Assembly: GCF_016403105.1 (NCBI RefSeq)
Contig: NZ_CP046155.1
Coordinates: forward strand, 1,798,001 to 1,862,000
Direction of reading: 5' to 3'
DNA from: Leptolyngbya sp. BL0902
GTDB lineage: Bacteria; Cyanobacteriota; Cyanobacteriia; Phormidesmidales; Phormidesmidaceae
Length of the DNA stretch: 64,000 bases
The notes below the pieces were generated by a model that worked only from the letters and a program-made list of their open reading frames with translations, was not told where the DNA came from and did not search any database. The position numbers and the translations under genes are program-made. This document shows positions 1 through 8,180 of this stretch, one piece after another; the stretch's first letter is position 1, and the number at the start of each line of letters is the position of its first letter.

Positions 1-368
1 TTCTCTAGGGCCACCTGGCCCAGGTACTTGAGCAAGGCTTGCCCCACCCCCCGCCGCCGATAATTCGGCAGCACAAACACATCTTCCAAATACAAACCGG
101 GCTGCATCAGGAAGGTGGAAAAATTATAGAAATACAGCGCCATCCCCGCCGTGCTTCCCTCCAGTTCCGCCAGCACCGCCTCGGCGTAGGGCCGCTCCCC
201 AAACAGGTGACGGGCCAAATCCTCCGGGCGTCCCGTCACCTCATGGGACAGCTTTTCGTATTCCGCCAGCGACTGGATGAGGGCGACGAGGGTGGGCACA
301 TCCGCCGGAGTGGCGGGACGAATGGTGATGGCGGTCTGGAGGGTCGAGCTGGAGTCGGAAAAGGCCAT
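1..368 (-). CDS. GNAT family N-acetyltransferase (3' truncated by window edge)
   Basis: The minus strand reads from an ATG at 368 and leaves the window still open, so the C-terminus is missing. The visible 122 residues carry a beta-strand start (TIRPATPADVPTLVALI), then LYLEDVFVLPNYRRRGVGQ near the end. The last stretch is motif A of GNAT enzymes: the R-R-R-G-V-G-Q loop binds the pyrophosphate of acetyl-CoA. The family moves an acetyl group to a small-molecule or protein amine. The order resembles diamine (spermidine/thialysine) acetyltransferase-like members, but the acceptor cannot be named from this fragment. Confidence 0.85.
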   Translation of the reverse strand, partial: MAFSDSSSTLQTAITIRPATPADVPTLVALIQSLAEYEKLSHEVTGRPEDLARHLFGERPYAEAVLAELEGSTAGMALYFYNFSTFLMQPGLYLEDVFVLPNYRRRGVGQALLKYLGQVALE

Positions 369-459
369 AGATGCAACAAAGCCATACTAGGAGAAGTCGT
401 TTCCCATCCTAATATGGCCTAGGGCGGCGGTGGCGATGGCAACCGCCTAGGGCTCAGGG

Positions 460-636
460 CTAAAGGCCGTCGGACACTTCTACCCGCTGGGCAAAGGGTT
501 CGCCTTCAAAGGGCTGTAGACCAATGGCGGGATAGTTGTCGTCGCTGGGGCCAAAAATGCGAGCGATAGGATCCACAAAGTATTGAGTCAGCCCATCGAG
601 AAAGCGCCCAAAAACTGACATTGCAGAGCGTTTCAT
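460..636 (-). CDS. small conserved cyanobacterial-type protein, 58 aa
   Basis: A 58-residue frame runs from ATG at 636 to TAG at 460-462. It begins MKRSAMSVFGRFLDGL and contains a Pro/Asp-rich middle (IFGPSDDNYPAIG) and an acidic end (VEVSDGL). There is no signal peptide, membrane segment or cysteine. The composition looks like a real protein and the style resembles small hypothetical proteins of cyanobacteria, but I do not recognise a function. A competing longer frame on the same strand (506-718) has a Cys/Trp-rich composition unlike a protein and was rejected. An inner ATG six codons downstream could be the real start. Confidence 0.55.
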   Translation of the reverse strand: MKRSAMSVFGRFLDGLTQYFVDPIARIFGPSDDNYPAIGLQPFEGEPFAQRVEVSDGL

Positions 637-1348
637 AGTGCCACCTTAGCATGGGTAACGTTTTGGAAGTTGGTTTGAAGATTGGCAGCTTTATGCTCGG
701 GAGAAGATCGCCTGCCAATTCATAAAACCTTCAGAAAAGCCTATTAAAAGCCTGCTAGACTGCCTTAGAGCCAGAGCTAAGTCAATCAAAAACAATGCTT
801 TAAGATCTTGACGAGCTTTGATAAACCAGCTTTTTTGTCAAAGGATATAGAAAATTACAGTTGCCTAAACAGTGTGTTTTAGCTAGGCTTATCTGACAGT
901 TAGATGAGTTATCCCCTAACACTTTTATCCTACGAGATTAAGGCCATCCGTCCTCATCGGTAGTGACTATTCTTTACAGACTTAGCCAGGGGCCAGCAAG
1001 GGTCAAAATCCGTAAGAATCCCGGAAAACCGCTGACCTCGCGCCACCCAAGATCCCCAAGCCAAGATCCGCAGGCCGCGTTGGGATCCAAGCCCAAGCCA
1101 GCATCCTGTTTCAGGGGGCTGTACCTTGACCTTGATCCCCGTCAGGCAACAAAATATCTCCAAATATTTAAAGATGCTTCAATTTTTAGCCATTGGGCGT
1201 GAAATGAGCAGCCCCACGAAATGGTATGTTGGATCGGATTAAAACTGGTGACGAGCCAGTCGGTATTTAGGGGTCGGTCTACCAGATTGAGTTGTCTCCC
1301 CTGGGGCAGCCTTCCGTGTGTTAACTTTCCGTAGTTTCTGAGATCGCC
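637..1348. other. intergenic region, no supported gene
   Basis: About 710 bases lie between the small minus-strand gene and the DUF3370 gene. The part near 720-950 is clearly AT-richer than its surroundings, as expected for promoters. Open frames at 954-1202 on both strands are mirror frames of one another with no protein-like features. I see no tRNA, repeat array or convincing terminator. Confidence 0.5.
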
Positions 1349-2986
1349 ATGCTAAGTGCACTTGTGGCTTTGACGCTTTCCCCGGTCTTCGCGCAGATTC
1401 CGCAGACTGAGGCAGCGATGCCGGCACCCGTCATTCCGGCGGATCCAACGGAGACGGTAATTCTTTCCCGCGATGGTACCTACGCCGAGGTGATTCGGCG
1501 GCAAGAAGTACGACCTCTTCCAGGTGGCCTTGACAACGTTCCGGTCTTTAACAGCAACAGCCCTGAGGTGGTGCAGCAGGAGGGCATTTTGCTCTCCACC
1601 TTCCCCCCAGAGGGTATGGCTACTCCCGCCGCCCACCTCAACTACGCGTTCAACGGGCGGTTTGACATTTTTGCCCACCACATTGCCCGAGGGCTTGATG
1701 CCGATGATCGGCGCACCCTGTTTATTGGGGTAGTGGTCTACAATCCGGGCAGTGAGCCCGTCACCGTTACCCTTGAGCAAGGGGTGAGCTATCTCAGCCA
1801 GGAAGCCCCCTTCTTGCAGTTGCCAGATATGCGGCTGAGCAACAACGGCAATGTCTTTGCGGGGCCAGGTAGCCGAACCGCCACCGATATGCTGCGGGGA
1901 GCCAGTCAGGCCCATTGGCCGCGCTCGATCACCATTCCGCCGGGTCATGTTCACCTGCTGATGAATACCCCCATTCCCCTGCGTCAGCTCACGGTTCCCG
2001 CCAACGGCAGCCATCCCCAGGGGGCTATTATTCCTAAACCCCAGGTGCAGCCCGTTACGGTCACGGCGGCGGCGGATCAAATTTTGGACGCCAATGGCCA
2101 GGTGCTGCCACCCCCACCCGCTGTAGAGCGTCCCATTCCCAGCAATGGGCGCACTGCCATGATGTATCTCACCAGCGATGGCCCGGTGCATTTGGCAAGT
2201 TTAGCTAAGTATGCTGACCGCACCGCCTCTGGAGATGAAAAAGTCCCCACCCTCAGCGACTGGATTCGCATCCTCAAGCAGGGGCGGCTGTCGGGGCCAC
2301 GGGATCTCCCCCCCTCCGACCCCAACACTTTCCGCAGTGGCCGCTTCTACTATGGCCGGGTAGCGGGTGTGGCCAAAGGATCGGTCTGGCGGGCCAACCT
2401 CACCGACACCCCTGAGGCCGAGGTGCTGACGGTGCCCACGCCCGGTAGCTCTATTTCCTATGTCATCAGCTCTGTAGACCGCAATACCTTTGGCACGGGG
2501 CAGATTCAGAGTGCGCCTATGGTTGCCCGGTACCCTGATACGGCCTTCCGAGCCCACGGCAACTACGGTGTACGCTACAGCCTTAACCTGCCGCTGCACA
2601 ACAACACCAGCACGGCTCAAACCGTCACCATCAAGTTCCAAACGCCCATGCAGGATGACGCCCTGGTGGCGGGGCTGCGGTTCCGTCGTCCTCCCGAAAA
2701 CCGGATTTTCTTCCGGGGAACGGTGCGCGTCCGGTTTAGAAACCAGATGGGCATTGAGCAAACCCACTATGTCCACTTGGTGCAGCGCCGGGGGCAGGAA
2801 GGAGAACCGCTGCTGCGCCTCACCCTACCTCCTGATACTCGCCGCGATCTGGCTGTGGACCTGATTTACCCCGCTGATGCAACGCCCCCCCAGGTGCTGA
2901 CGATCTTTAACGGCAACAGCAGCCCGGTGTTTGGAGCGAACGACCCCACACCGACCCCTTCGCCTTCCCTCAGCCAAGACTTCTAG
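1349..2986 (+). CDS. DUF3370 domain-containing secreted protein
   Basis: The 545-residue product opens with a hydrophobic leader (LSALVALTLSPVFAQ) whose A-x-A-like site suggests export. The body carries the features I associate with the cyanobacterial DUF3370 family: RQEVRPLPGGLDNVPVFNS, then EGILLSTFPPEG and GRFDIFAHHIARG in the first 120 residues. Later parts are rich in beta-strand-like Val/Thr segments. No catalytic motif is visible and the family role is unknown; periplasmic or surface location is inferred from the leader. The C-terminal tail is Pro/Ser/Thr-rich. It stands alone, with a small hairpin (GAGGATCCTC/GAGGATTCTC, near 3001-3030) shortly downstream. Confidence 0.85.
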   Translation: MLSALVALTLSPVFAQIPQTEAAMPAPVIPADPTETVILSRDGTYAEVIRRQEVRPLPGGLDNVPVFNSNSPEVVQQEGILLSTFPPEGMATPAAHLNYAFNGRFDIFAHHIARGLDADDRRTLFIGVVVYNPGSEPVTVTLEQGVSYLSQEAPFLQLPDMRLSNNGNVFAGPGSRTATDMLRGASQAHWPRSITIPPGHVHLLMNTPIPLRQLTVPANGSHPQGAIIPKPQVQPVTVTAAADQILDANGQVLPPPPAVERPIPSNGRTAMMYLTSDGPVHLASLAKYADRTASGDEKVPTLSDWIRILKQGRLSGPRDLPPSDPNTFRSGRFYYGRVAGVAKGSVWRANLTDTPEAEVLTVPTPGSSISYVISSVDRNTFGTGQIQSAPMVARYPDTAFRAHGNYGVRYSLNLPLHNNTSTAQTVTIKFQTPMQDDALVAGLRFRRPPENRIFFRGTVRVRFRNQMGIEQTHYVHLVQRRGQEGEPLLRLTLPPDTRRDLAVDLIYPADATPPQVLTIFNGNSSPVFGANDPTPTPSPSLSQDF

Positions 2987-3161
2987 CCAGTCTCACGCCG
3001 CTGAGGATCCTCTATGGGAGGATTCTCCGTAGGGAATCTTCGATCCCAGCCCTTGCGGGCGGTGGTTCTAGGCGTCCTCACGGGTTCGAGAGCCAGGGCG
3101 AGGGCGGGAGCGCTATATTGGCTAAAGACTTTGAAGACCCACGGTGCGGGAGGAGATCGCG

Positions 3162-3650
3162 ATGATGATGGGAATAATTCACAGACTAGGTAGGGCTTAC
3201 CGTCAGGCCACCCCCCAACAGGTGGCGTTCCGGCGCTCTGGGCTGTGGGGCGGCAGTCTGGTGCTGGTGGCCTTGCTGATGGTGGGTTGTGGCCCTAGCA
3301 CTACCGCACCCAGTGACCCTGCCACCAGCGGTGGATCAGGCGACGGGGCAGCGGTCAGTGCGGTGAGCCCGGAGGCTTCCCTGGCCCAGCACCTCGCGGC
3401 CACAGGCAGCACCATGTATGGAGCCTACTGGTGTCCCCACTGTGCCGACCAAAAGGCCATGTTTGGCGAAGCGATTGACCTTGTTCCCTACGTGGAATGC
3501 GCCGCCGATGGGGAGAACGCCCAGCCGGAACTCTGTAGCGCCAAAAATATCCAAGCCTACCCCACCTGGGAAATTGATGGCCAACTCTACCCTGGGGTGA
3601 AATCCCTAGAGGACTTGGCTCAACTGTCGGGCTATCCGGCCACACCCTAG
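3162..3650 (+). CDS. thioredoxin-like lipoprotein, VKOR-partner type
   Basis: The 162-residue product has an N-terminal hydrophobic segment ending LLMVGCGPS, a lipoprotein-type signal with the lipidated Cys, then a Ser/Thr/Gly linker. The C-terminal half contains YGAYWCPHCADQK, a C-P-H-C active site, followed by two more cysteines (VECAADGE and PELCSAK) and the cis-Pro region AYPTWEI. This order matches the thioredoxin-like domain fused to VKOR in cyanobacteria and plants, here detached as a separate lipoprotein. A role in periplasmic or lumenal disulfide formation is inferred. I chose the ATG at 3162 over an upstream GTG at 3144 because GGGAGGAG sits six bases before it. No VKOR gene is nearby. 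Confidence 0.8.
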   Translation: MMMGIIHRLGRAYRQATPQQVAFRRSGLWGGSLVLVALLMVGCGPSTTAPSDPATSGGSGDGAAVSAVSPEASLAQHLAATGSTMYGAYWCPHCADQKAMFGEAIDLVPYVECAADGENAQPELCSAKNIQAYPTWEIDGQLYPGVKSLEDLAQLSGYPATP

Positions 3651-3709
3651 CCCGGTGATATGGGTCTAGATCGCGGGTTCTGTCCTAGGTCATCGCTCTA
3701 CTGTCCCCA

Positions 3710-3749
3710 TCTTTTTTCCTAAACCCTTGTCTTTTTTCCTAAACCCTTG
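3710..3749 (+). repeat. perfect tandem duplication, 2 x 20 bp
   Basis: The 20-base unit TCTTTTTTCCTAAACCCTTG occurs twice back to back at 3710-3729 and 3730-3749. The second copy ends in the TTG at 3747 that is the only plausible start codon of the following metal-sensor gene. The repeat therefore forms its leader and may affect transcription or initiation. Confidence 0.95.
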
Positions 3750-4112
3750 CACAACCTCACTTCCCATTCTCACCCCCATTCCCACGAGCCTCTGACGGCA
3801 TCCGCAGGGCATAGCGACAGCTCCCGATCTGTCCATCCCCACGTCCACGATCCAGAATCCTTGCGCCGTATTGCCAACCGCCTGTCTCGCATTGAGGGAC
3901 ACGTTCGCGGTATCAAAACCATGGTGCAGGAAAGTCGTCCCTGCCCAGACGTCCTTGTGCAAATTGCGGCGGTGCGAGGGGCGCTGGATCGGGTAGCCCG
4001 AATTATTTTGGACGAGCACCTGACGGAATGTATCAGTCGGGCCGCCGAAGCGGGCAACATTGAGGACGAGATTGCCGAGCTTAAGGCCGCGCTAGATCGC
4101 TTTTTGCCCTAG
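3747..4112 (+). CDS. CsoR/RcnR-family metal-sensing repressor, InrS-like
   Basis: The 121-residue product is an all-helical DUF156 repressor. After a His-rich tail (HSHPHSHEP and VHPHVHDPESL) comes LSRIEGHVRGIKTMV, the family hallmark. The metal ligands are visible: Cys in SRPCPDVL, then His and Cys in DEHLTECIS. This C-H-C set plus a His-bearing N-terminus matches the cyanobacterial nickel sensor InrS better than copper CsoR, though Cu cannot be excluded. Such proteins bind operator DNA and release it on metal binding, derepressing an exporter. No exporter gene is adjacent here. The start is a TTG at 3747 with no recognisable ribosome site; the frame has a TAA at 3720 and no ATG or GTG before the conserved core. 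Confidence 0.85.
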   Translation: MHNLTSHSHPHSHEPLTASAGHSDSSRSVHPHVHDPESLRRIANRLSRIEGHVRGIKTMVQESRPCPDVLVQIAAVRGALDRVARIILDEHLTECISRAAEAGNIEDEIAELKAALDRFLP

Positions 4113-4266
4113 GGCGTGTCATCAATTGGAGGGAAATCGCAATTTTGCGCCACTCCAGCAGCCTAGCCAAGGGGGTTAAGCCCCTTGTTCCATAGAGATA
4201 TGGACGGCATAATGCGGGTCTGAGCTTATTTGATGACACCTCCTAGCTTGTTCCCTGACTGTACCT

Positions 4267-5844
4267 ATGGAACGTCGCGATTTTCTTCGCACCGCTACCG
4301 GGGGATTGCTGGTGTCTCCCATGGCGCACGACCTTAGCCGCAGGCTTGCCCAAGCCCAGGATGGATTCCTAGAGATTTTGGTGTACCGACCGGATGGGGT
4401 ACCCGTCTCGGTGGATCGACTGCGGCAGTTGTACAGCCTAGATTTGGACGACGAGCCCCTACCCCACCCGGAGCGGCACATTGAGCCGGGGCAGGTTTGG
4501 CTTCGTTCGCCCCCGTCGGCCCCCTTTGCCCTGGCGCTGCAACTGCCCGTCGAAGGGTTTGGGGATGTCACCCTCTACGCCGATAACCAGGGCCGAGGCT
4601 TTACCCCGACAGATTTTCCCCTGGTGCTGAATGCCGCCTTTGCCCGCGACCGTCTGCATCGGGTCAACAAAGCGATTCGCCAGTGGCAGCGGCAGGGCTA
4701 CGGCGTTCCCCAATCGATTCGGGATCGTCTGGATAAAGCCCAGGCTTTTCTCCATCAGGCGAACCAGGAACCGGATCGCCCTCGCCAAGTGGCCCTGTGG
4801 AATCAGTCCCTCAATGAAAGCCTCTGGGCTGGGGAGGAAGCCGCCCTCAGCCGCGCCCGCCAGCGCATCGCCCGCACGGCTCCCCGGCGTTCGTTCAAAC
4901 TGGGCTGTAATGCCTTTGGCCATCCTTACCTGGGCGCTACCTACGACCACTACTTCAGCGCCCTGTTTGACACCGCCACGGTGCCCTTCTACTGGCAACC
5001 CTTCGAGCCAGAGCCGGGGCAATTCAACGACGCCACCCTAGAGCAGCAAGTCACCTGGCTCCAGGCGAAGGGCATTCGGCCCAAGGGGCATCCCCTGGTG
5101 TGGTTCCACGAGGCTGGCATTCCCGACTGGGTGCGCCCCATGACCTACGACCAGGTTAAAGCAGCCCTACGCCAGCGGATTCTGGCCATCACCCGTCGCT
5201 ATGGCGACCGCATTCCCGCCTACGACGTGATCAACGAAGCCCACCACGTTCCCTGGAGCAACGACCTCAACTACAGCCCGGAGCAGCTGGTTGAACTCAC
5301 CCGCCTCGCCTGCGACACCGCCCGGGAAGGGCATCCCACCGTGCAGCGGATTGTGAATAGCTGCTGCCTGTGGGCGCGTAACGTAGCGATGTATGGCCCA
5401 CCCCAGCGCAGTCCCCTGCAATACCTGCGGGCTTGTTTAGCGGCCAACCTTGACTTCGAGGTGATCGGCCTTCAGCTTTACTACCCCGACCAGGATATGT
5501 TCGAGATCGACCGGATGCTAGACCGCTTCACCGCCCTTGGCAAACCGATCCACATCACCGAAATGGCGGTTTCCTCCAGCACCGGGGTGGATGAAAACTC
5601 CCAGCTTGGCGACGCCCGTGGCCTGTGGCACGCCCCCTGGAGCGAAGCCGTCCAGGCCGACTGGGTGGAGTCCATCTACACCCTCGCCTACAGCAAGCCA
5701 GAGATTGAAGCCGCCACCTGGTGGGACTTTTCCGACCAGGGCACCTTCTGGCCCTTTGGCGGACTGCTGCGCCGCAACCACCAGCCCAAAGCCGCCTACT
5801 ACCGCCTCAGCGCCCTCAAAACGGCCTGGGGATTGTCCGCCTAA
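4267..5844 (+). CDS. GH10 endo-1,4-beta-xylanase, Tat-exported
   Basis: The 525-residue protein starts MERRDFLRTATGG, a twin-arginine signal (RRDFLR), so it is probably exported folded. Residues about 210-520 form a GH10 barrel: GHPLVWFHEAGIPDW (strand 3), YDVINEAHH with the acid/base Glu, and IHITEMAV with the nucleophile Glu near residue 435. The preceding 150 residues are beta-rich and then helical, an N-terminal extension beyond the catalytic core. The enzyme would cleave xylan-type backbones; in a cyanobacterium the target may be self-made or environmental polysaccharide. It stands alone between the metal sensor and dps. Confidence 0.88.
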   Translation: MERRDFLRTATGGLLVSPMAHDLSRRLAQAQDGFLEILVYRPDGVPVSVDRLRQLYSLDLDDEPLPHPERHIEPGQVWLRSPPSAPFALALQLPVEGFGDVTLYADNQGRGFTPTDFPLVLNAAFARDRLHRVNKAIRQWQRQGYGVPQSIRDRLDKAQAFLHQANQEPDRPRQVALWNQSLNESLWAGEEAALSRARQRIARTAPRRSFKLGCNAFGHPYLGATYDHYFSALFDTATVPFYWQPFEPEPGQFNDATLEQQVTWLQAKGIRPKGHPLVWFHEAGIPDWVRPMTYDQVKAALRQRILAITRRYGDRIPAYDVINEAHHVPWSNDLNYSPEQLVELTRLACDTAREGHPTVQRIVNSCCLWARNVAMYGPPQRSPLQYLRACLAANLDFEVIGLQLYYPDQDMFEIDRMLDRFTALGKPIHITEMAVSSSTGVDENSQLGDARGLWHAPWSEAVQADWVESIYTLAYSKPEIEAATWWDFSDQGTFWPFGGLLRRNHQPKAAYYRLSALKTAWGLSA

Positions 5845-6237
5845 CCCGTCCTGGCACTACCGCTCTCCTACCCAAATTCCGCCCTGGGGTACAGGCATCA
5901 TCCCGCCCTCGTCGCCTAGAGTCTAGACAGCGATGGCCTCGGCGGCGTTGCCTAAGCGTGCACCAATGCCGCCCTGTCCCTCCACCGACCTATGTCCTTA
6001 GACGGGTCTTTGCTAACCGAGCTTGCAAGTCGTACTCATAACGACTATGATTTAAGAGTATTCAACTTCAGCCCACAGTTCCCAATTCGCAGACTCGGAT
6101 GCCTCTAGGCCAAATCGCCGCATCCCAGTTGCCCCATCCAATCCGCTGCACCGATGAGTGCCCTGGATGACGGTTGTGACGGTTGAGCGTCCAAATCATT
6201 GGTTTTTGTTGATTCTTGTTGATTTCAGAGAGGCATT
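5845..6237. other. intergenic region upstream of dps
   Basis: About 390 bases without a supported gene. The open frames here are out-of-frame extensions of the xylanase region. An AT-richer segment near 6030-6070 and the T-rich bases before 6238 are the likely dps promoter region; I see no clean operator. Confidence 0.4.
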
Positions 6238-6789
6238 ATGATTGCTACTCCCACCCGCAAAGCTGACGCTACGCGCAAAGCTGACCCTGCCCGTCGGTTC
6301 TACCCCACCCGCATTGATCTACCCGCAAACGTCCGTGCCCAGGTGGTGGCGGTACTTAACCAAACCCTAGCGGCCACGGTGGATCTCAAAACCCAGGCCA
6401 AGCAGGCCCACTGGAACGTCAAGGGGATGAGCTTCCTGCAACTGCATGAACTCTTTGACGAGATCGCCGGAGAGCTAGAAGGCTATGTGGACATGGTGGC
6501 GGAACGGGTGACGGCCCTAGGCGGCACTGCCCTCGGTACTGCTCGCACAGCGGCTAACGCGTCGATTTTGCCAGAATATCCCTTTGAAGCGGTGGATGGG
6601 CCTGAGCACGTAGCGGCTCTGGCCGAACGACTGGCGCTGTACGCCAAGCACGTTCGCAAAGCCATCGACACCACCGACGACCTCGGCGATGCCGACACCG
6701 CCGATCTATACACCGAGATCTCCCGCACCGTAGATATGCGGCTGTGGTTCCTGGAAGCCCATCTGGTCAAAAAATCAGACCTCGACTAG
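6238..6789 (+). CDS. dps: Dps ferritin-like DNA-protection protein
   Basis: The 183-residue product is a Dps four-helix protein. AKQAHWNVKG gives the ferroxidase His, followed by LHELFDEIAGELEGY with His, Asp and Glu ligands at the dimer interface. A helix ending LWFLEAHL closes the bundle. Dps dodecamers oxidise Fe(II) with hydrogen peroxide, store ferric mineral and can coat DNA. The first 20 residues are unusual: TRKADATRKADPARR is a near-repeat rich in Lys/Arg, and such basic tails allow DNA binding in other Dps proteins. It stands as a single gene; the convergent tRNA-Leu ends 17 bases downstream. Confidence 0.92.
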   Translation: MIATPTRKADATRKADPARRFYPTRIDLPANVRAQVVAVLNQTLAATVDLKTQAKQAHWNVKGMSFLQLHELFDEIAGELEGYVDMVAERVTALGGTALGTARTAANASILPEYPFEAVDGPEHVAALAERLALYAKHVRKAIDTTDDLGDADTADLYTEISRTVDMRLWFLEAHLVKKSDLD

Positions 6790-6806
6790 GTTCCATTTGG
6801 CAAAAT

Positions 6807-7186
6807 GGGGGCGGAGGGACTCGAACCCTCACGACCGCAATGGTCAACGGATTTTCATCCTCCCGCCGCTTTCGCGACCGCTAGGCTTGGGGCTGTGCCC
6901 TAGCCAGCGTTGAGAATTGGACCCTCCCTTTACCCTCGGCTTGACGTTAGGGTAGCTCCCGTCGGGCCTCTGCACCTTCCAGCCTAATGTCCCGATTGAC
7001 CGGGGTGTTGGGCTGGCTTGGCTCAGGATTGCCGTGTTCAGGGCCTTGGCCTGGGCTTGGAAATCCAACGCACCGCCGCCACCCCAAAGGTAGGTTTCCC
7101 TGAGTTTGAGAGCTTCCACTTAGCAGATTTCTCCGCTAAGGCTCAGTTTTCTAAGTCCGTAGCGTCTACCATTCCGCCACGCCCCC
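6807..7186 (-). tRNA. trnL-UAA: tRNA-Leu(UAA), interrupted by a group I intron
   Basis: On the minus strand the 5' exon (7186-7153, 34 nt) supplies acceptor GGGGGCG, the D arm and the 5' half of the anticodon stem, ending CGGACTT. The 3' exon (6855-6807, 49 nt) starts AAAATCCGT, giving the loop C-U-U-A-A-A-A with anticodon UAA, then the long variable arm typical of Leu (GACC...GGUC), the T arm GAGGG-TTCGAGT-CCCTC and acceptor CGCCCCC. The spliced RNA is 83 nt; CCA is not encoded. The split lies after the first anticodon base, exactly where the ancient cyanobacterial/plastid intron sits. Confidence 0.95.
6856..7152 (-). other. group I self-splicing intron in tRNA-Leu(UAA)
   Basis: The 297-nt intron starts AGAAAACTGAGCC directly after exon base U34 and ends in G (6856), the omega-G. 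It contains the conserved core of cyanobacterial tRNA-Leu introns, including AATCCTGAGCCAAGCC, GTGCAGAGGCCCGACGGG and GGGTAAAGGGAG. No homing-endonuclease frame is present. The 3' region adds GC-rich hairpins such as GGTCGCGAAAGCGGC, with a GNRA-type GAAA loop. These introns excise by two transesterifications started by guanosine. Confidence 0.93.
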
Positions 7187-7415
7187 ATGACGCCACCCTA
7201 GGCTTGGCCCGTGGCAACGTCGTGTATTATTCCACCACCAACTGGCCCCAATTGCAACCACCACCTCAGACTCTTGGTGCCAGATCGGGCCAATAAGGAC
7301 TTGTTCAAGGGCCGCATCCTGCCCTGACAATCCCTTACAATGGCTGAAAGATTGTCGGCCATGGAGGTAAACATCCGCGACGATCTGGCCCCTATCCGCT
7401 CATGGTTTGGACGTT

Positions 7416-7658
7416 ATGCTTGCCGATTTCACCCTTTCCACGGATCTCCTGATCACCCTAGCGCTCTACGGTGGCCTAGCCGGAGTGTATTTAGTGGTGC
7501 TACCCCTGGCCATCTTGTTCTATTTGAAAGCCAACTGGCACCGGGCTGGGTCGGTAGAGCGGACGGCGCTCTACGGCCTGATGTTTGTTTTCTTCCCAGG
7601 GATGCTGCTGTTTAGCCCCTTTCTAAACTTTCGGCCCCAGGCCCGCAATCTGAGCTAG
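7416..7658 (+). CDS. ndhL: NDH-1 complex subunit L
   Basis: The 80-residue protein has two membrane segments (LALYGGLAGVYLVVLPLAI and GLMFVFFPGMLLFSPF) and ends FLNFRPQARNLS, the signature tail of NdhL. NdhL is an oxygenic-photosynthesis-specific subunit of the NDH-1 complex, which works in cyclic electron flow and in CO2 uptake at the thylakoid membrane. The ATG at 7416 is preferred over an upstream TTG at 7407. A DUF3007 gene starts four bases after the stop, so the two are probably co-transcribed. Confidence 0.93.
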   Translation: MLADFTLSTDLLITLALYGGLAGVYLVVLPLAILFYLKANWHRAGSVERTALYGLMFVFFPGMLLFSPFLNFRPQARNLS

Positions 7659-7662
7659 CCCC

Positions 7663-7959
7663 ATGCGACGCATTGACGTATTTGGCATTGGTATCGGCGT
7701 CTTCCTGGCTGGAGGCGGGCTTTTCCTCGCCTTTCGGGTGCTGGGCCTAGACGGCATTTCGGCAGGCATTTGGAGCCAAGCCGTGATGGTGGGCGGCATT
7801 GTCGGCTGGCTGCTGACCTACCTGTTTCGGGTTGTCAGCCACAACATGACCCTCAACCAACAGATGGAAGACTACGAAACCGCCGTGCTGCAAAAGCGCC
7901 TAGAGGAGCTGACGCCGGAGGAACTTGCCGCCCTACAGGCCAAACTGGATGATCAGTAG
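7663..7959 (+). CDS. DUF3007 family membrane protein
   Basis: The 98-residue product has two hydrophobic helices (IGIGVFLAGGGLFLAFRVL and AVMVGGIVGWLLTYLFRV) followed by a charged helix (LEELTPEELAALQAKL). This matches the DUF3007 family, which is restricted to cyanobacteria and plastids and is commonly next to ndhL. No catalytic residues are visible. The close spacing to ndhL suggests a shared transcript and a thylakoid or NDH-1-related role, which is inference only. Confidence 0.88.
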   Translation: MRRIDVFGIGIGVFLAGGGLFLAFRVLGLDGISAGIWSQAVMVGGIVGWLLTYLFRVVSHNMTLNQQMEDYETAVLQKRLEELTPEELAALQAKLDDQ

Positions 7960-8049
7960 TCCCTAGATCTCCCTATTCCCCATCTCCAGGGATCTCTATT
8001 GCGGCAGAATCCAAGCCGCTCTGCCCCCATGAATCTTCCTCAGATCTGG

Positions 8050-8083
8050 CCCCCGACGACCTAGCTTGGCCAGTCATCGGGGG
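8050..8083 (+). terminator. hairpin after ndhL-DUF3007, terminator-like
   Basis: CCCCCGACGAC (8050-8060) pairs with GTCATCGGGGG (8073-8083) with one mismatch around a 12-base loop. There is no T tract, so it may be a weak terminator or transcript-end stabiliser for ndhL-DUF3007. Confidence 0.4.
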
Positions 8084-8180
8084 GCGCTCTCCCATCGTCG
8101 CTAGATCAGCGCTGGCCAGCATAGACGCCGTGCCCGTCTTGGGCTAGAGTGCTCTATTGGACGTTTATTGGCCCCTTCCT

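Noticed and set aside
506..718. 70-residue minus-strand frame
   Set aside because: It overlaps the better 58-residue frame on the same strand, has a Cys/Trp/Arg-rich chance composition and no ribosome site.
954..1202. Opposed open frames before the DUF3370 gene
   Set aside because: They are mirror frames in GC-rich DNA; neither has a domain or a start signal.
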